NCBI GenBank assembly: GCA_005877565.1
Contig: VBOK01000036.1
Coordinates: 1 to 14,273 of the forward strand
Length of the DNA stretch: 14,273 nt
DNA from: Nitrospirota bacterium
Lineage (GTDB): Bacteria > Nitrospirota > Nitrospiria > Nitrospirales > NS-4
Direction of reading: 5' to 3'
In this document: positions 8,822 to 14,273 of the stretch, in pieces
Numbering within the stretch: the stretch's first letter is position 1
Layout: every line of letters starts with the position of its first letter
Made by a program: the position numbers and the translations under genes
The notes under the pieces: generated by a model
The model's database searches: none
Told to the model about the DNA's origin: nothing
The model's input: only the letters and a program-made list of their open reading frames with translations

Positions 8822-10045
8822 TCAGACGGGTATCTGCATCTCCGCGAGGGTCCGGAACTTCCCGACCGACCGGTGCCGATCCCGCCGAATCTGCTCGAAG
8901 ATCTCCTTCAGACTGTGCTCCCCATCGAGGTACTTGAAGAGGTCTCGAGTGTAGGGGCCAGGCACGAACTCGACGGGCGCGGCGTACAACGTGCTTTCCA
9001 CCTTGACGCTGCGTCCTGGATTGCGGTCGATCAACTCCAGCACGTTCCGAGGCGGGTCCAGGAAGTAGAACGGCACGTTTCGCAAGTCATCAAGCAAGGC
9101 GACCGTGTCGGCCTGCCTGGCCACGTAGAAGTTGTGGACGATCATGTCGCCGGCGATCAGTTCGGCGAGGGCCTGCTGCTGCCTCCTGGGCAGCGCGCTG
9201 ACTCTCTCCAGGATTTGCTTGTCGCGGATGTACGACTCGACCTTGTACTTGGAGCGCCCGCGCTCGATCAGCTCGATGACGTGCAGTCCGCAACCCTCGA
9301 CCAGGTCGTACAGCTCGTCGACGGTGAAGGGCCGGTCCTGCGCATGCAATAGCAGGTCCACGATGCCGGCATCGCCGAATTCGTTGTGGTCCCCGATAAT
9401 GTCCTCGCTACGCTTGAACCAATTCGTCTTCGGCAAGCTGTCCAACACGATTTTGGTGTTCACGAGCTTGGCTTGCAGATCGGTTGCATCGAGGTTGATG
9501 CGGTGCAACAGCTCCTGCAACTGATACACGCCCGTGCGCCCGTACTTGCCGTAGAGCATAAGGGACATGGCACCGTCGTCCTTGAGCACGGAACGGAGCG
9601 CCTGCAGGCCAGCCTTGAGATCACCCATGTGATGCAGGACCCCGACGCAGTTGATGTAGTCGAAGGGCCCGAGCTTCAATGACGGCAGGTCCAGGACTGA
9701 GCCGTGAACCCAGGTGATATTGGCGAGCTTGCGGACCTCCGCCCGGCGCCTGGCGATCTCATTGCTCTTCTCACTGATGTCGAGATGCACGACCGCGGCA
9801 TGCCGGTTATAGCGCAATTGCTCAGCCAGGAAGATAGTCTGGTCGCCGGTCCCGCCACCTGCTACAAGTACCAGAAATTCTTGAGAAAAATTGTTCCTCC
9901 CTTTGAAGCAGTAGAAGTTGATGAGCTCCAGAAAGTCATGCCAACTGTTCTCGAGTCGGACCTTCTCGTCTGCCGGGTTACGCGGTGGATAGGGAAAGGC
10001 TTCGTACTGGTCTCGAACCGCTTTGAGGTAGTTGGCTGTTTCCAT
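8822..10045 (-). CDS. Class I SAM-dependent methyltransferase with YPYP-type N-terminus and C-terminal extension
   Basis: This 407-residue cytoplasmic protein begins METANYLKAVRDQYEAFPYP with PRNPADE after it. That YxxFPYPxRxPADE opening is seen in a group of uncharacterised class I methyltransferases. SAM motif I is LVAGGGTGDQTIFLAEQL (60-77), Asp89 in VVHLDIS is the expected ribose-binding acid, and FDYINCVGVLHHM (128-140) is motif post-I with the LHH typical of UbiE-like enzymes. Residues from about 200 do not belong to the Rossmann core. The last 60 or so include FKYLDGEHSLKEIFEQI, which resembles the small winged-helix/PqqD-like pattern (LDG, SLxEI), so a peptide- or partner-binding tail is possible. 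It starts 33 bases after the stop of the unrecognised 391-residue gene, and the two are probably co-transcribed. No good Shine-Dalgarno is seen at the ATG. The substrate is unknown. Confidence 0.82.
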   Translation of the reverse strand: METANYLKAVRDQYEAFPYPPRNPADEKVRLENSWHDFLELINFYCFKGRNNFSQEFLVLVAGGGTGDQTIFLAEQLRYNRHAAVVHLDISEKSNEIARRRAEVRKLANITWVHGSVLDLPSLKLGPFDYINCVGVLHHMGDLKAGLQALRSVLKDDGAMSLMLYGKYGRTGVYQLQELLHRINLDATDLQAKLVNTKIVLDSLPKTNWFKRSEDIIGDHNEFGDAGIVDLLLHAQDRPFTVDELYDLVEGCGLHVIELIERGRSKYKVESYIRDKQILERVSALPRRQQQALAELIAGDMIVHNFYVARQADTVALLDDLRNVPFYFLDPPRNVLELIDRNPGRSVKVESTLYAAPVEFVPGPYTRDLFKYLDGEHSLKEIFEQIRRDRHRSVGKFRTLAEMQIPV

Positions 10046-10078
10046 TGGTGAACCGTCTTCCTTGGCTCTGATTCTCTC

Positions 10079-11254
10079 CTATGAATTTTCTGGCCGCAAG
10101 GCCCCGACACGCTCGTGGTAGGCCTGCACGTGCCGCTTCACAGGGATCAACAACTGTGGTGGCAAGGGCGAGGTGAGGATCTCAAGCCCGTAATTGACAG
10201 GTCGCTCGAATTTCCGGATGCCAAGGACGGCTCCCGCGATAGCCCAGTAGAGGTTCTCGATCCACTTTGACTTGACCACCCGACCCAGGAACTCGTAGAG
10301 GACGGGACGCTCCCGGATCGTCCCGCGGAACGCCTCCTTGAGTTCCAGGAGTAACTGTTCTTCCTTATCCGTCCGCTGGTAAACTCCTTCCATGATGTGG
10401 TTCAGTGAGACGAAGTCCTGGAGGTCGAAGCGGATGTCGACGTCCTTTTTGTCCTGCTTGTAGGCCGCCCAATCGGTCGTCTGATAGAGCCGCGCCAGCA
10501 GAATCAGAAAATCCCAGACCATGATCTCCTCGTAGGTCTCGAACTCGCGCGAGAGCCAGACCTTCACGAACGTCCGGTTATCGTAGGTGTGATGGGGAAA
10601 ATAATAGGTGTGGGAGATCCCTAGCAATCGACCAGAGGGGTCGCGCTTGGGGTTCCGGTCCTGCCATTCCTCCGGTAAGACCAGACCTTCCTCGGCGAGG
10701 CTGGCCTTGTATAGTGGCATGAAGACCTCGAAAAAGGGAGCCCCGTTCTCCTCAAGCGGCATCGAGGGAAGGCTACCGATCACCAACGTCAGCCGCGCAA
10801 ACTTCATCCGGGTATAACCATCCAGGTTCACGACGAAATTAAAACCGCCCCATGGCCCCACGTCGAAGAAAGTCTCGATGCCTTGCTGGGCCAACCGCTC
10901 CTCGGTCTCGCGCGCCACGCCGCGCCACAGATGGATCAGGCTGCCGATGTGGACGTGCTTGTCACGGAACACAGGCGGCCAGCCGGTCTGTGACTCGGGC
11001 TTGATCCGGGCCCGAAGCTTGACCAGCTCCCATTCCACAACGCGCGCGAGGGTGCCGGAGCCACTCCGGACCTTCCGGAGCTCGTGCTCGCACTGTGGCC
11101 GCACGCGCTCCCAGAGGTCGGGCGTCTCGGAAGCCTCCCCCACTTCGTCCGCGATGAGCGAGGCCAGCGGGTGCAGCGAGGCAGGCGCAGCGGCGTGGAA
11201 GATCCCCAGAATCGAGGAGCGGAAGTGGTGGAGGGCTCTATCGCGACGGGTCAC
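10079..11254 (-). CDS. Conserved-looking protein of unknown function, 391 residues, paired with the methyltransferase
   Basis: I do not recognise this family. The protein has no signal peptide and no clear membrane segment; WIENLYWAIAGAVLGI near residue 345 is only moderately hydrophobic. It is rich in Trp, Tyr, His and charged residues, which argues for a folded enzyme-like domain. Notable stretches are FFDVGPWGGFNFVVNLDG, HTYYFPHHTYDNRTFVKVWL (four His within a beta-like segment) and YEEIMVWDFLILLARLYQ. The start is a GTG at 11254, only seven bases downstream of a perfect TATAAT, with no Shine-Dalgarno, so a leaderless transcript is possible; the next Met in frame is far inside. It lies 33 bases upstream of the class I methyltransferase and probably works with it. 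Regular codon structure and absence of frameshifts support a real gene. Confidence 0.75.
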   Translation of the reverse strand: MTRRDRALHHFRSSILGIFHAAAPASLHPLASLIADEVGEASETPDLWERVRPQCEHELRKVRSGSGTLARVVEWELVKLRARIKPESQTGWPPVFRDKHVHIGSLIHLWRGVARETEERLAQQGIETFFDVGPWGGFNFVVNLDGYTRMKFARLTLVIGSLPSMPLEENGAPFFEVFMPLYKASLAEEGLVLPEEWQDRNPKRDPSGRLLGISHTYYFPHHTYDNRTFVKVWLSREFETYEEIMVWDFLILLARLYQTTDWAAYKQDKKDVDIRFDLQDFVSLNHIMEGVYQRTDKEEQLLLELKEAFRGTIRERPVLYEFLGRVVKSKWIENLYWAIAGAVLGIRKFERPVNYGLEILTSPLPPQLLIPVKRHVQAYHERVGALRPENS

Positions 11255-11261
11255 ACAGGGA

Positions 11262-11267
11262 ATTATA
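11262..11267 (-). promoter_or_regulatory. Perfect TATAAT -10 box just before the GTG start at 11254
   Basis: On the minus strand TATAAT (11267 to 11262) lies seven bases before the GTG, so transcription would begin at or within a base or two of the start codon. No good -35 is seen: at 17 bases the hexamer is TTCCGT. The region is otherwise GC-rich, so a six-of-six match stands out. It would give the unknown/methyltransferase pair its own leaderless promoter, separate from the exported-protein genes upstream. Confidence 0.4.
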
Positions 11268-11323
11268 GGGCCACCGCGCCCGCAACGGAAGCGCCGTGCG
11301 TCTTCATCAATCTGTCATGCTTG

Positions 11324-11336
11324 CGCGGCGACCGCG
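11324..11336 (-). terminator. Short GC-rich hairpin between the exported-protein genes and the unknown/methyltransferase pair
   Basis: CGCGG and CCGCG pair perfectly around a three-base loop, starting four bases past the stop codon of the small exported protein. No T-run follows, so at most it is a weak or factor-dependent stop, or just a GC-rich coincidence. It fits the 86-base gap that breaks the otherwise tight spacing of the block. Confidence 0.25.
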
Positions 11337-11340
11337 AGCC

Positions 11341-11892
11341 TCACGGCATCCCGCCGCCCCCCATATTGGAATCAAACAGGCGGTACCGAATGGTCGGAGA
11401 AATGAACAGCAGCGTCCCTTCTTTCTTGGTGTGGTAGTAGCTCAGGGTGACCTCGGTCTTCTCTCCGAGCCATTCGACTTGAGTGATTTGCAGCCGCCGC
11501 TCGGCCGGCGTCACTTTCCCGTAATGTTCTTCGACCCACTGAAGCAACTTGTCCCGGTTCTCACGCCCTTCGTACGAGAGCACGATGCTCTCCAACTGGC
11601 CGTCCACGAAGCGGTAGCGGATTCTCGACAAGGGCACGCCGTTCAGGGTGACGACCTCGCCGGGCTTCTCATAGACGCTGATCCGCTCACCGCTTTCAGC
11701 CTTTCCCAATTCCCGTAGCTGCTGCAAGGCAGGAAAGCTGGCCAGCGGCGAGCCCCAGGTGTACTCATTAAACCCGTTCGGCTCGTTCGTGATCCGGACG
11801 GCCAGGGCAGGGCTACTGGCGAGGATGCTCGGCAGAACACTGAGCGCCAACATACCCTTGACGAAGGCGCTGACCAGATGACTCGGTCGCAT
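11341..11892 (-). CDS. Small exported protein of unknown function
   Basis: The 183-residue product has a signal peptide (about residues 1-31) ending SILASSPALA before VRITNEPNG, a good AxA cleavage site. The mature part opens with FNEYTWGSPLASFPALQQL, a pattern (Gly/Asn-Trp-Gly-x-Pro, then a helix) found in many periplasmic proteins that measure or modulate something unknown. Alternating beta-strands follow (VVTLNGVPLSRIRYRFVDG, LESIVLSYEG, VTLSYYHTKKEGTLLFISP), and the C-terminus is NMGGGGMP. There are no cysteines in the mature part, in contrast to the two genes upstream. ATG at 11892 is only five bases after the stop of the upstream exported protein and has no Shine-Dalgarno, so translation by coupling is likely and joint function with the tandem pair is plausible. 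Confidence 0.75.
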   Translation of the reverse strand: MRPSHLVSAFVKGMLALSVLPSILASSPALAVRITNEPNGFNEYTWGSPLASFPALQQLRELGKAESGERISVYEKPGEVVTLNGVPLSRIRYRFVDGQLESIVLSYEGRENRDKLLQWVEEHYGKVTPAERRLQITQVEWLGEKTEVTLSYYHTKKEGTLLFISPTIRYRLFDSNMGGGGMP

Positions 11893-11897
11893 AAGGA

Positions 11898-12839
11898 TTA
11901 AGGATTTTTACAGCAACGGCCCACGAACTTCTCGGCGTTGAGGCGCATGCTGCCGTGTTGGGTCTCGCAGTCGGACTTGCCCAGCAGGTAATAGCGAGTA
12001 TCCTGCTGGGTATCATCCTGCAGGATGTCAAATCCGGCGGTCCATTCCCATTCGCCCTTCATGTTTTTCAACTGGAGCCTGCCGGCCGCCGCCTGCTCGC
12101 AGGCCCGCTTCCATTCTGAGAGCATGCAGAGCCGCTTGCCAGAGATCGCGCAGGACAGCTCGGCCTTGCGAAAATCCCCGCTGAACGACCGTTCCACCTC
12201 AATGCAGAAGCCGCCTCCCTCCGACGCTACTCCCACCATACCCGGCGGACAGGACACCGGGGCCTTCGTCGAGATAGCCCCTGACCCCTCGTCAGCGCCG
12301 TAGCCCATGCCCGGATGCGTGATCACATCCTTGACCGGCGGACTGCCCCCTCCGCCGATCTGCACATCCGTGACCGTGAACTTGGCCGTCGTCGAGCCGA
12401 TGGGCGTCGTGACCTCGATGGTGACCTCACCCGGCGGCTCGCTCAAAGGCACCGTGACGGGCACGTCCAGCCGCTTGGGCTTGCCCGCGTAGGCACCGGC
12501 TTCGATCGCGGGCGCGCTGAGCTTCACCTTCGCCCCGACCAGGTTCTTGCCCTCCAGCTTCAGGACGGTGTAGGTGCCGGCTGCAACTGCATGGGGCGTG
12601 ACCTCGGTGATCCGGGGCTGCATCTGCTCGCGGGTGCCACGGGTCACTGAGAGCGTCACGTCCGTGCCCGGGCTGTTCTCGAACATCGAGACGATGCCGT
12701 TCTCGTCGATCGTATAGAGAACTTCGCCCGCTTCATCCTTGAAGACCTGTTTGTCGGCAGCGATCGCCGCAGTCGGCGCGCTGAGCAGGAGGGTGCACAC
12801 AAGGAGCAGGAAAACCAACCAATTTAATCTGATTCGCAT
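11898..12839 (-). CDS. Exported protein: DUF4124-like start, IPT/TIG-like domain, Cys-rich FGE/C-type-lectin-like C-terminus (paralog 2)
   Basis: The 313 residues hold a signal peptide (1-28, ending PTAAIA), then VFKDEAGEVLYTIDENGIVS, which resembles the DUF4124 wDxxGxxxYT pattern. An invariant linker LSVTRGTREQMQP follows. Residues about 77-158 form an Ig-like IPT/TIG domain (ITEVTPHAVAAGTYTVLKLE, GKNLVGAKV, PPGEVTIEVTTPIGSTTAKF). After a Gly-rich linker, residues 195-313 carry eight Cys (197, 212, 230, 238, 247, 291, 309, 310). Their FCIEVER, AELSCAISGKRLCMLSEWKR and GEWEWTAG mirror the core of formylglycine-generating-enzyme/SUMF1-like domains (fcID, GkRLPTEaEWE, WEWT). The domain is about half the usual FGE size and lacks the catalytic context, so a structural or binding role is more likely than enzymatic. 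It lies 13 bases after its paralog; no Shine-Dalgarno is visible. Confidence 0.8.
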   Translation of the reverse strand: MRIRLNWLVFLLLVCTLLLSAPTAAIAADKQVFKDEAGEVLYTIDENGIVSMFENSPGTDVTLSVTRGTREQMQPRITEVTPHAVAAGTYTVLKLEGKNLVGAKVKLSAPAIEAGAYAGKPKRLDVPVTVPLSEPPGEVTIEVTTPIGSTTAKFTVTDVQIGGGGSPPVKDVITHPGMGYGADEGSGAISTKAPVSCPPGMVGVASEGGGFCIEVERSFSGDFRKAELSCAISGKRLCMLSEWKRACEQAAAGRLQLKNMKGEWEWTAGFDILQDDTQQDTRYYLLGKSDCETQHGSMRLNAEKFVGRCCKNP

Positions 12840-12852
12840 GAATCGAATCGTC

Positions 12853-13773
12853 TTACTTACAGCATCGGCCTGGATAGGGACCTGACCGCCACGCGGGATA
12901 GAGGTACTGGGTCTGGCAGTCGCTCTTGCCTAGCAGAACCGACTTCAGCTCGTCAGACAGATCCCGATCCCCGGTCTGCACCCCCACATCATATTTGGCG
13001 TACGAGCCTGTCCACTCCCACTCGCCGGTTATATTCTTCAAGCCAAGGCCATTGGACTTCGCCTGCTCGCACGCATGCTGCCATTCAACAGCCTGACACA
13101 GACGCTTGCCGGCCATGGCGCAAGATTTCTCGGCCTTCCGCACGTCTCCGCTGTAGCTCCGGTCGATTTCAATGCAGAACCCCCCGATTTCCGCAGCCAC
13201 ACCGACCATCCCCTCCGGACAGGAGGTCGGAGCGGTCGTGGAGATGGTTTGGTGTTTGCCGGCACTCTCCCGCCGCGTCGACATGCCGCTACTGATCTTT
13301 AACTCGGTCACCTTAAAGGTTCCCCGCGTCTTGCCGATGGGGGTGGACAGCTCCAGCACGACCTCCCCAGGGGGAACGTTCGCTGCGACCCGGATGGGCA
13401 GATCCACCGATTGAGGCTTCGACAAATAAGGGCTCACATCAATACCTGGCACGCTGAACTTCACGGTCGCGCCGATCAGGTTCTTGCCTTGGATCTTCAG
13501 CGTTGTGGATGTGCCCGCCGATACCTCCTGCGGCGTGATCTCGGTGATCTGTGGCTGCATCTGCTCACGGGTCCCGCGGGTCACAGAAAGGGTGATATCC
13601 GTACCGGGCCGGCTTTCAAACATCGAGACAATCCCGTCGTCGTCAATCGTGTAGAGGACCACCCCGGCCTCATCGGTGAAGCGCTGGACGGCAGCGTCGG
13701 CTAGCGACACCAGCGTCACACAGGCAGACATCGTCAAGACCGCAGCACGCGAAATCATCAAGTGATGACGCAT
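12853..13773 (-). CDS. Exported protein: DUF4124-like start, IPT/TIG-like domain, Cys-rich FGE/C-type-lectin-like C-terminus (paralog 1)
   Basis: This 306-residue paralog of the next gene has the same order of parts. They are a signal peptide (about 1-27, VTLVSLADA), FTDEAGVVLYTIDDDGIVS, an almost identical SVTRGTREQMQP linker, an IPT/TIG-like domain (about 76-157) and the Cys-rich C-terminal domain. All eight C-terminal Cys are conserved in position and spacing (185, 200, 218, 226, 235, 286, 304, 305), an even number that suits four disulfides in an exported protein. GFCIEIDRSYSG, SCAMAGKRLCQAVEWQHACE and GEWEWTG mark the FGE-like core, and both proteins end GRCCK. The linker between Ig and Cys-rich domains differs most (Ser/Arg/Lys-rich here, Gly/Pro-rich in the other). 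ATG at 13771-13773 follows GGGG by five bases. It is the first gene of the block, with a promoter expected in 13774-13880. Confidence 0.8.
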   Translation of the reverse strand: MRHHLMISRAAVLTMSACVTLVSLADAAVQRFTDEAGVVLYTIDDDGIVSMFESRPGTDITLSVTRGTREQMQPQITEITPQEVSAGTSTTLKIQGKNLIGATVKFSVPGIDVSPYLSKPQSVDLPIRVAANVPPGEVVLELSTPIGKTRGTFKVTELKISSGMSTRRESAGKHQTISTTAPTSCPEGMVGVAAEIGGFCIEIDRSYSGDVRKAEKSCAMAGKRLCQAVEWQHACEQAKSNGLGLKNITGEWEWTGSYAKYDVGVQTGDRDLSDELKSVLLGKSDCQTQYLYPAWRSGPYPGRCCK

Positions 13774-13813
13774 AAAGGCCCCATTGAGTTGAGATGAGTG
13801 GAATCGTTGTATG

Positions 13814-13860
13814 GTAGCTCCCGCCTTTCACTTTCCGCAACTAGGAGGCGCTACTTTTTT
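13814..13860 (+). terminator. Plus-strand hairpin followed by T6, without a plus-strand gene
   Basis: GTAGC (13814-13818) and GCTAC (13850-13854) form a closing stem with partial further pairing inside, directly followed by six T. On the plus strand this looks like an intrinsic terminator, but the only DNA upstream is antisense to the exported proteins. It may stop antisense transcription, end a small RNA, or be accidental. Confidence 0.3.
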
Positions 13861-13879
13861 GAGCCGCAATAAACACGAA

Positions 13880-13910
13880 GGGCGAGGCCCCCATCCCAGG
13901 AACCTCGCCC
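13880..13910 (-). terminator. Terminator-like hairpin downstream of the small zinc-ribbon gene
   Basis: GGGCGAGG (13880-13887) and CCTCGCCC (13903-13910) are a perfect eight-base inverted repeat with a 15-base loop. On the minus strand the stem is followed by TTCGTGTTTATT, moderately T-rich. It lies about 45 bases after the stop of the small zinc-ribbon gene and before the promoter region of the exported-protein block, which is where a terminator is expected. Confidence 0.6.
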
Positions 13911-13956
13911 CTGTTGAAGCATAGCTACCACACGCCACTGCTTTGAAAAGATGCGC

Positions 13957-14160
13957 TTAGCTCACTCTTGCGAAGTCCCTCATCCTCGCCCGTTGCAGCA
14001 TCGGCGGCATGTGCCTGATCCTATTCTGGGCAATTGTAGGATCCAAAATCTCCCCGCAGGCAAGACATCGCCATCCCGTAAAGTTCAACAGCCCAGTATC
14101 ATCCTCTAGGTCTTCAAAGACCTCTTCCACCATGATTCCCTTGCAACGTCCACATTCCAT
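13957..14160 (-). CDS. Small zinc-ribbon protein (two CxxC pairs)
   Basis: I take ATG at 14160 as the start, giving 67 residues that begin MECGRCKGIMVEEVFEDLED. The second pair follows about 30 residues later in FTGWRCLACGEILD. Two CxxC pairs at this spacing predict a single zinc ribbon, and the Met directly before the first pair is the usual start in such proteins. The frame stays open to 14226, but the extra residues (rich in Gly, Ala, Ser, Arg) come from the hairpin region and do not look like protein. The C-terminus is basic and Met/Arg-rich (IRHMPPMLQRARMRDFARVS). Such proteins often bind nucleic acid or act as small regulators, but no function can be assigned. No clear Shine-Dalgarno is seen. 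Confidence 0.65.
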   Translation of the reverse strand: MECGRCKGIMVEEVFEDLEDDTGLLNFTGWRCLACGEILDPTIAQNRIRHMPPMLQRARMRDFARVS

Positions 14161-14186
14161 CGCATGAAGGCCATGGAGAGAGAGCC

Positions 14187-14212
14187 GGCAGGGAGCCCGT
14201 GAGCTCCCTGCC
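14187..14212 (-). terminator. Strong intrinsic-terminator-like hairpin behind the gene entering from the right edge
   Basis: GGCAGGGAGC (14187-14196) and GCTCCCTGCC (14203-14212) are a perfect ten-base inverted repeat around a six-base loop. On the minus strand it follows a TAA at 14238-14236 by some 23 bases and is followed by GGCTCTCTCTCC, pyrimidine-rich but without a T-run. It most likely ends the transcript of the partial gene at the window edge. Confidence 0.6.
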
Positions 14213-14235
14213 CCTCCGTCAGGCACGGCATGCTC

Positions 14236-14273
14236 TTACAGCCAGGTGGCGCGTTCTGCCGGGCGGATGTAGA
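14236..14273 (-). CDS. C-terminal end of an unidentified gene (cut by window edge)
   Basis: On the minus strand one frame reads YIRPAERATWL and then TAA at 14238-14236, followed by a strong hairpin. The position just ahead of a terminator makes this the likely 3' end of a gene lying beyond the window. Eleven residues are too few to name a product, and the choice of frame rests on the stop codon and hairpin. Confidence 0.35.
   Translation of the reverse strand, partial: YIRPAERATWL

Noticed and set aside
11898..13773. Diversity-generating retroelement, because the C-terminal domains resemble the C-type-lectin fold of variable proteins
   Set aside because: There is no reverse transcriptase, no template repeat, and the 3' ends show no adenine-biased variable repeat; the two copies look like ordinary paralogs.

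Overview
The window reads as GC-rich bacterial chromosome: densely packed genes, ATGA and few-base junctions, and no rRNA, tRNA, CRISPR array or recognisable intact mobile element. The housekeeping genes are a succinate dehydrogenase/fumarate reductase flavoprotein, a single-chain glycine decarboxylase GcvP, GcvT, an ADP-ribose pyrophosphatase-type Nudix enzyme and endonuclease V. With the exported, cysteine-rich multidomain proteins on the right, they suggest a Gram-negative-type environmental bacterium. Nitrospirota (Nitrospira-like) is my best guess, with low to moderate certainty, because no lineage-specific marker gene is present.

Left part (1-3484): the 5' end of sdhA/frdA on the minus strand is divergent from gcvP on the plus strand, across a spacer of about 160 bases. 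Middle-left (3485-4467): a visibly AT-richer patch holds one minus-strand gene, probably a haem-oxygenase-fold (TenA/PqqC/CADD-like) protein. The DNA in front of that gene carries short direct repeats and a long imperfect inverted repeat. Middle (4468-7603): a tight minus-strand operon runs gcvT, Nudix hydrolase, AsmA-like membrane-anchored protein, endonuclease V. Glycine cleavage is therefore split: gcvP and gcvT lie about 3 kb apart in opposite orientation, and gcvH is absent from the window.

Right part (7687-14273): a plus-strand O-methyltransferase-type gene is divergent from gcvT and convergent with a five-gene minus-strand block. Read from its 5' end, that block holds two tandem paralogous exported proteins (DUF4124-like start, IPT/TIG-like Ig domain, and a C-terminal Cys-rich domain resembling a shrunken formylglycine-generating-enzyme/C-type-lectin core). 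A small exported protein follows, then an unrecognised 391-residue cytoplasmic protein, then a class I SAM methyltransferase with a long C-terminal extension. Beyond the block are a small zinc-ribbon protein and the last residues of another minus-strand gene, each followed by a hairpin.

The most interesting material is the tandem exported paralogs, the unknown-plus-methyltransferase pair and the AT-richer haem-oxygenase-fold insertion. I see no clear defence system, phage or retroelement.
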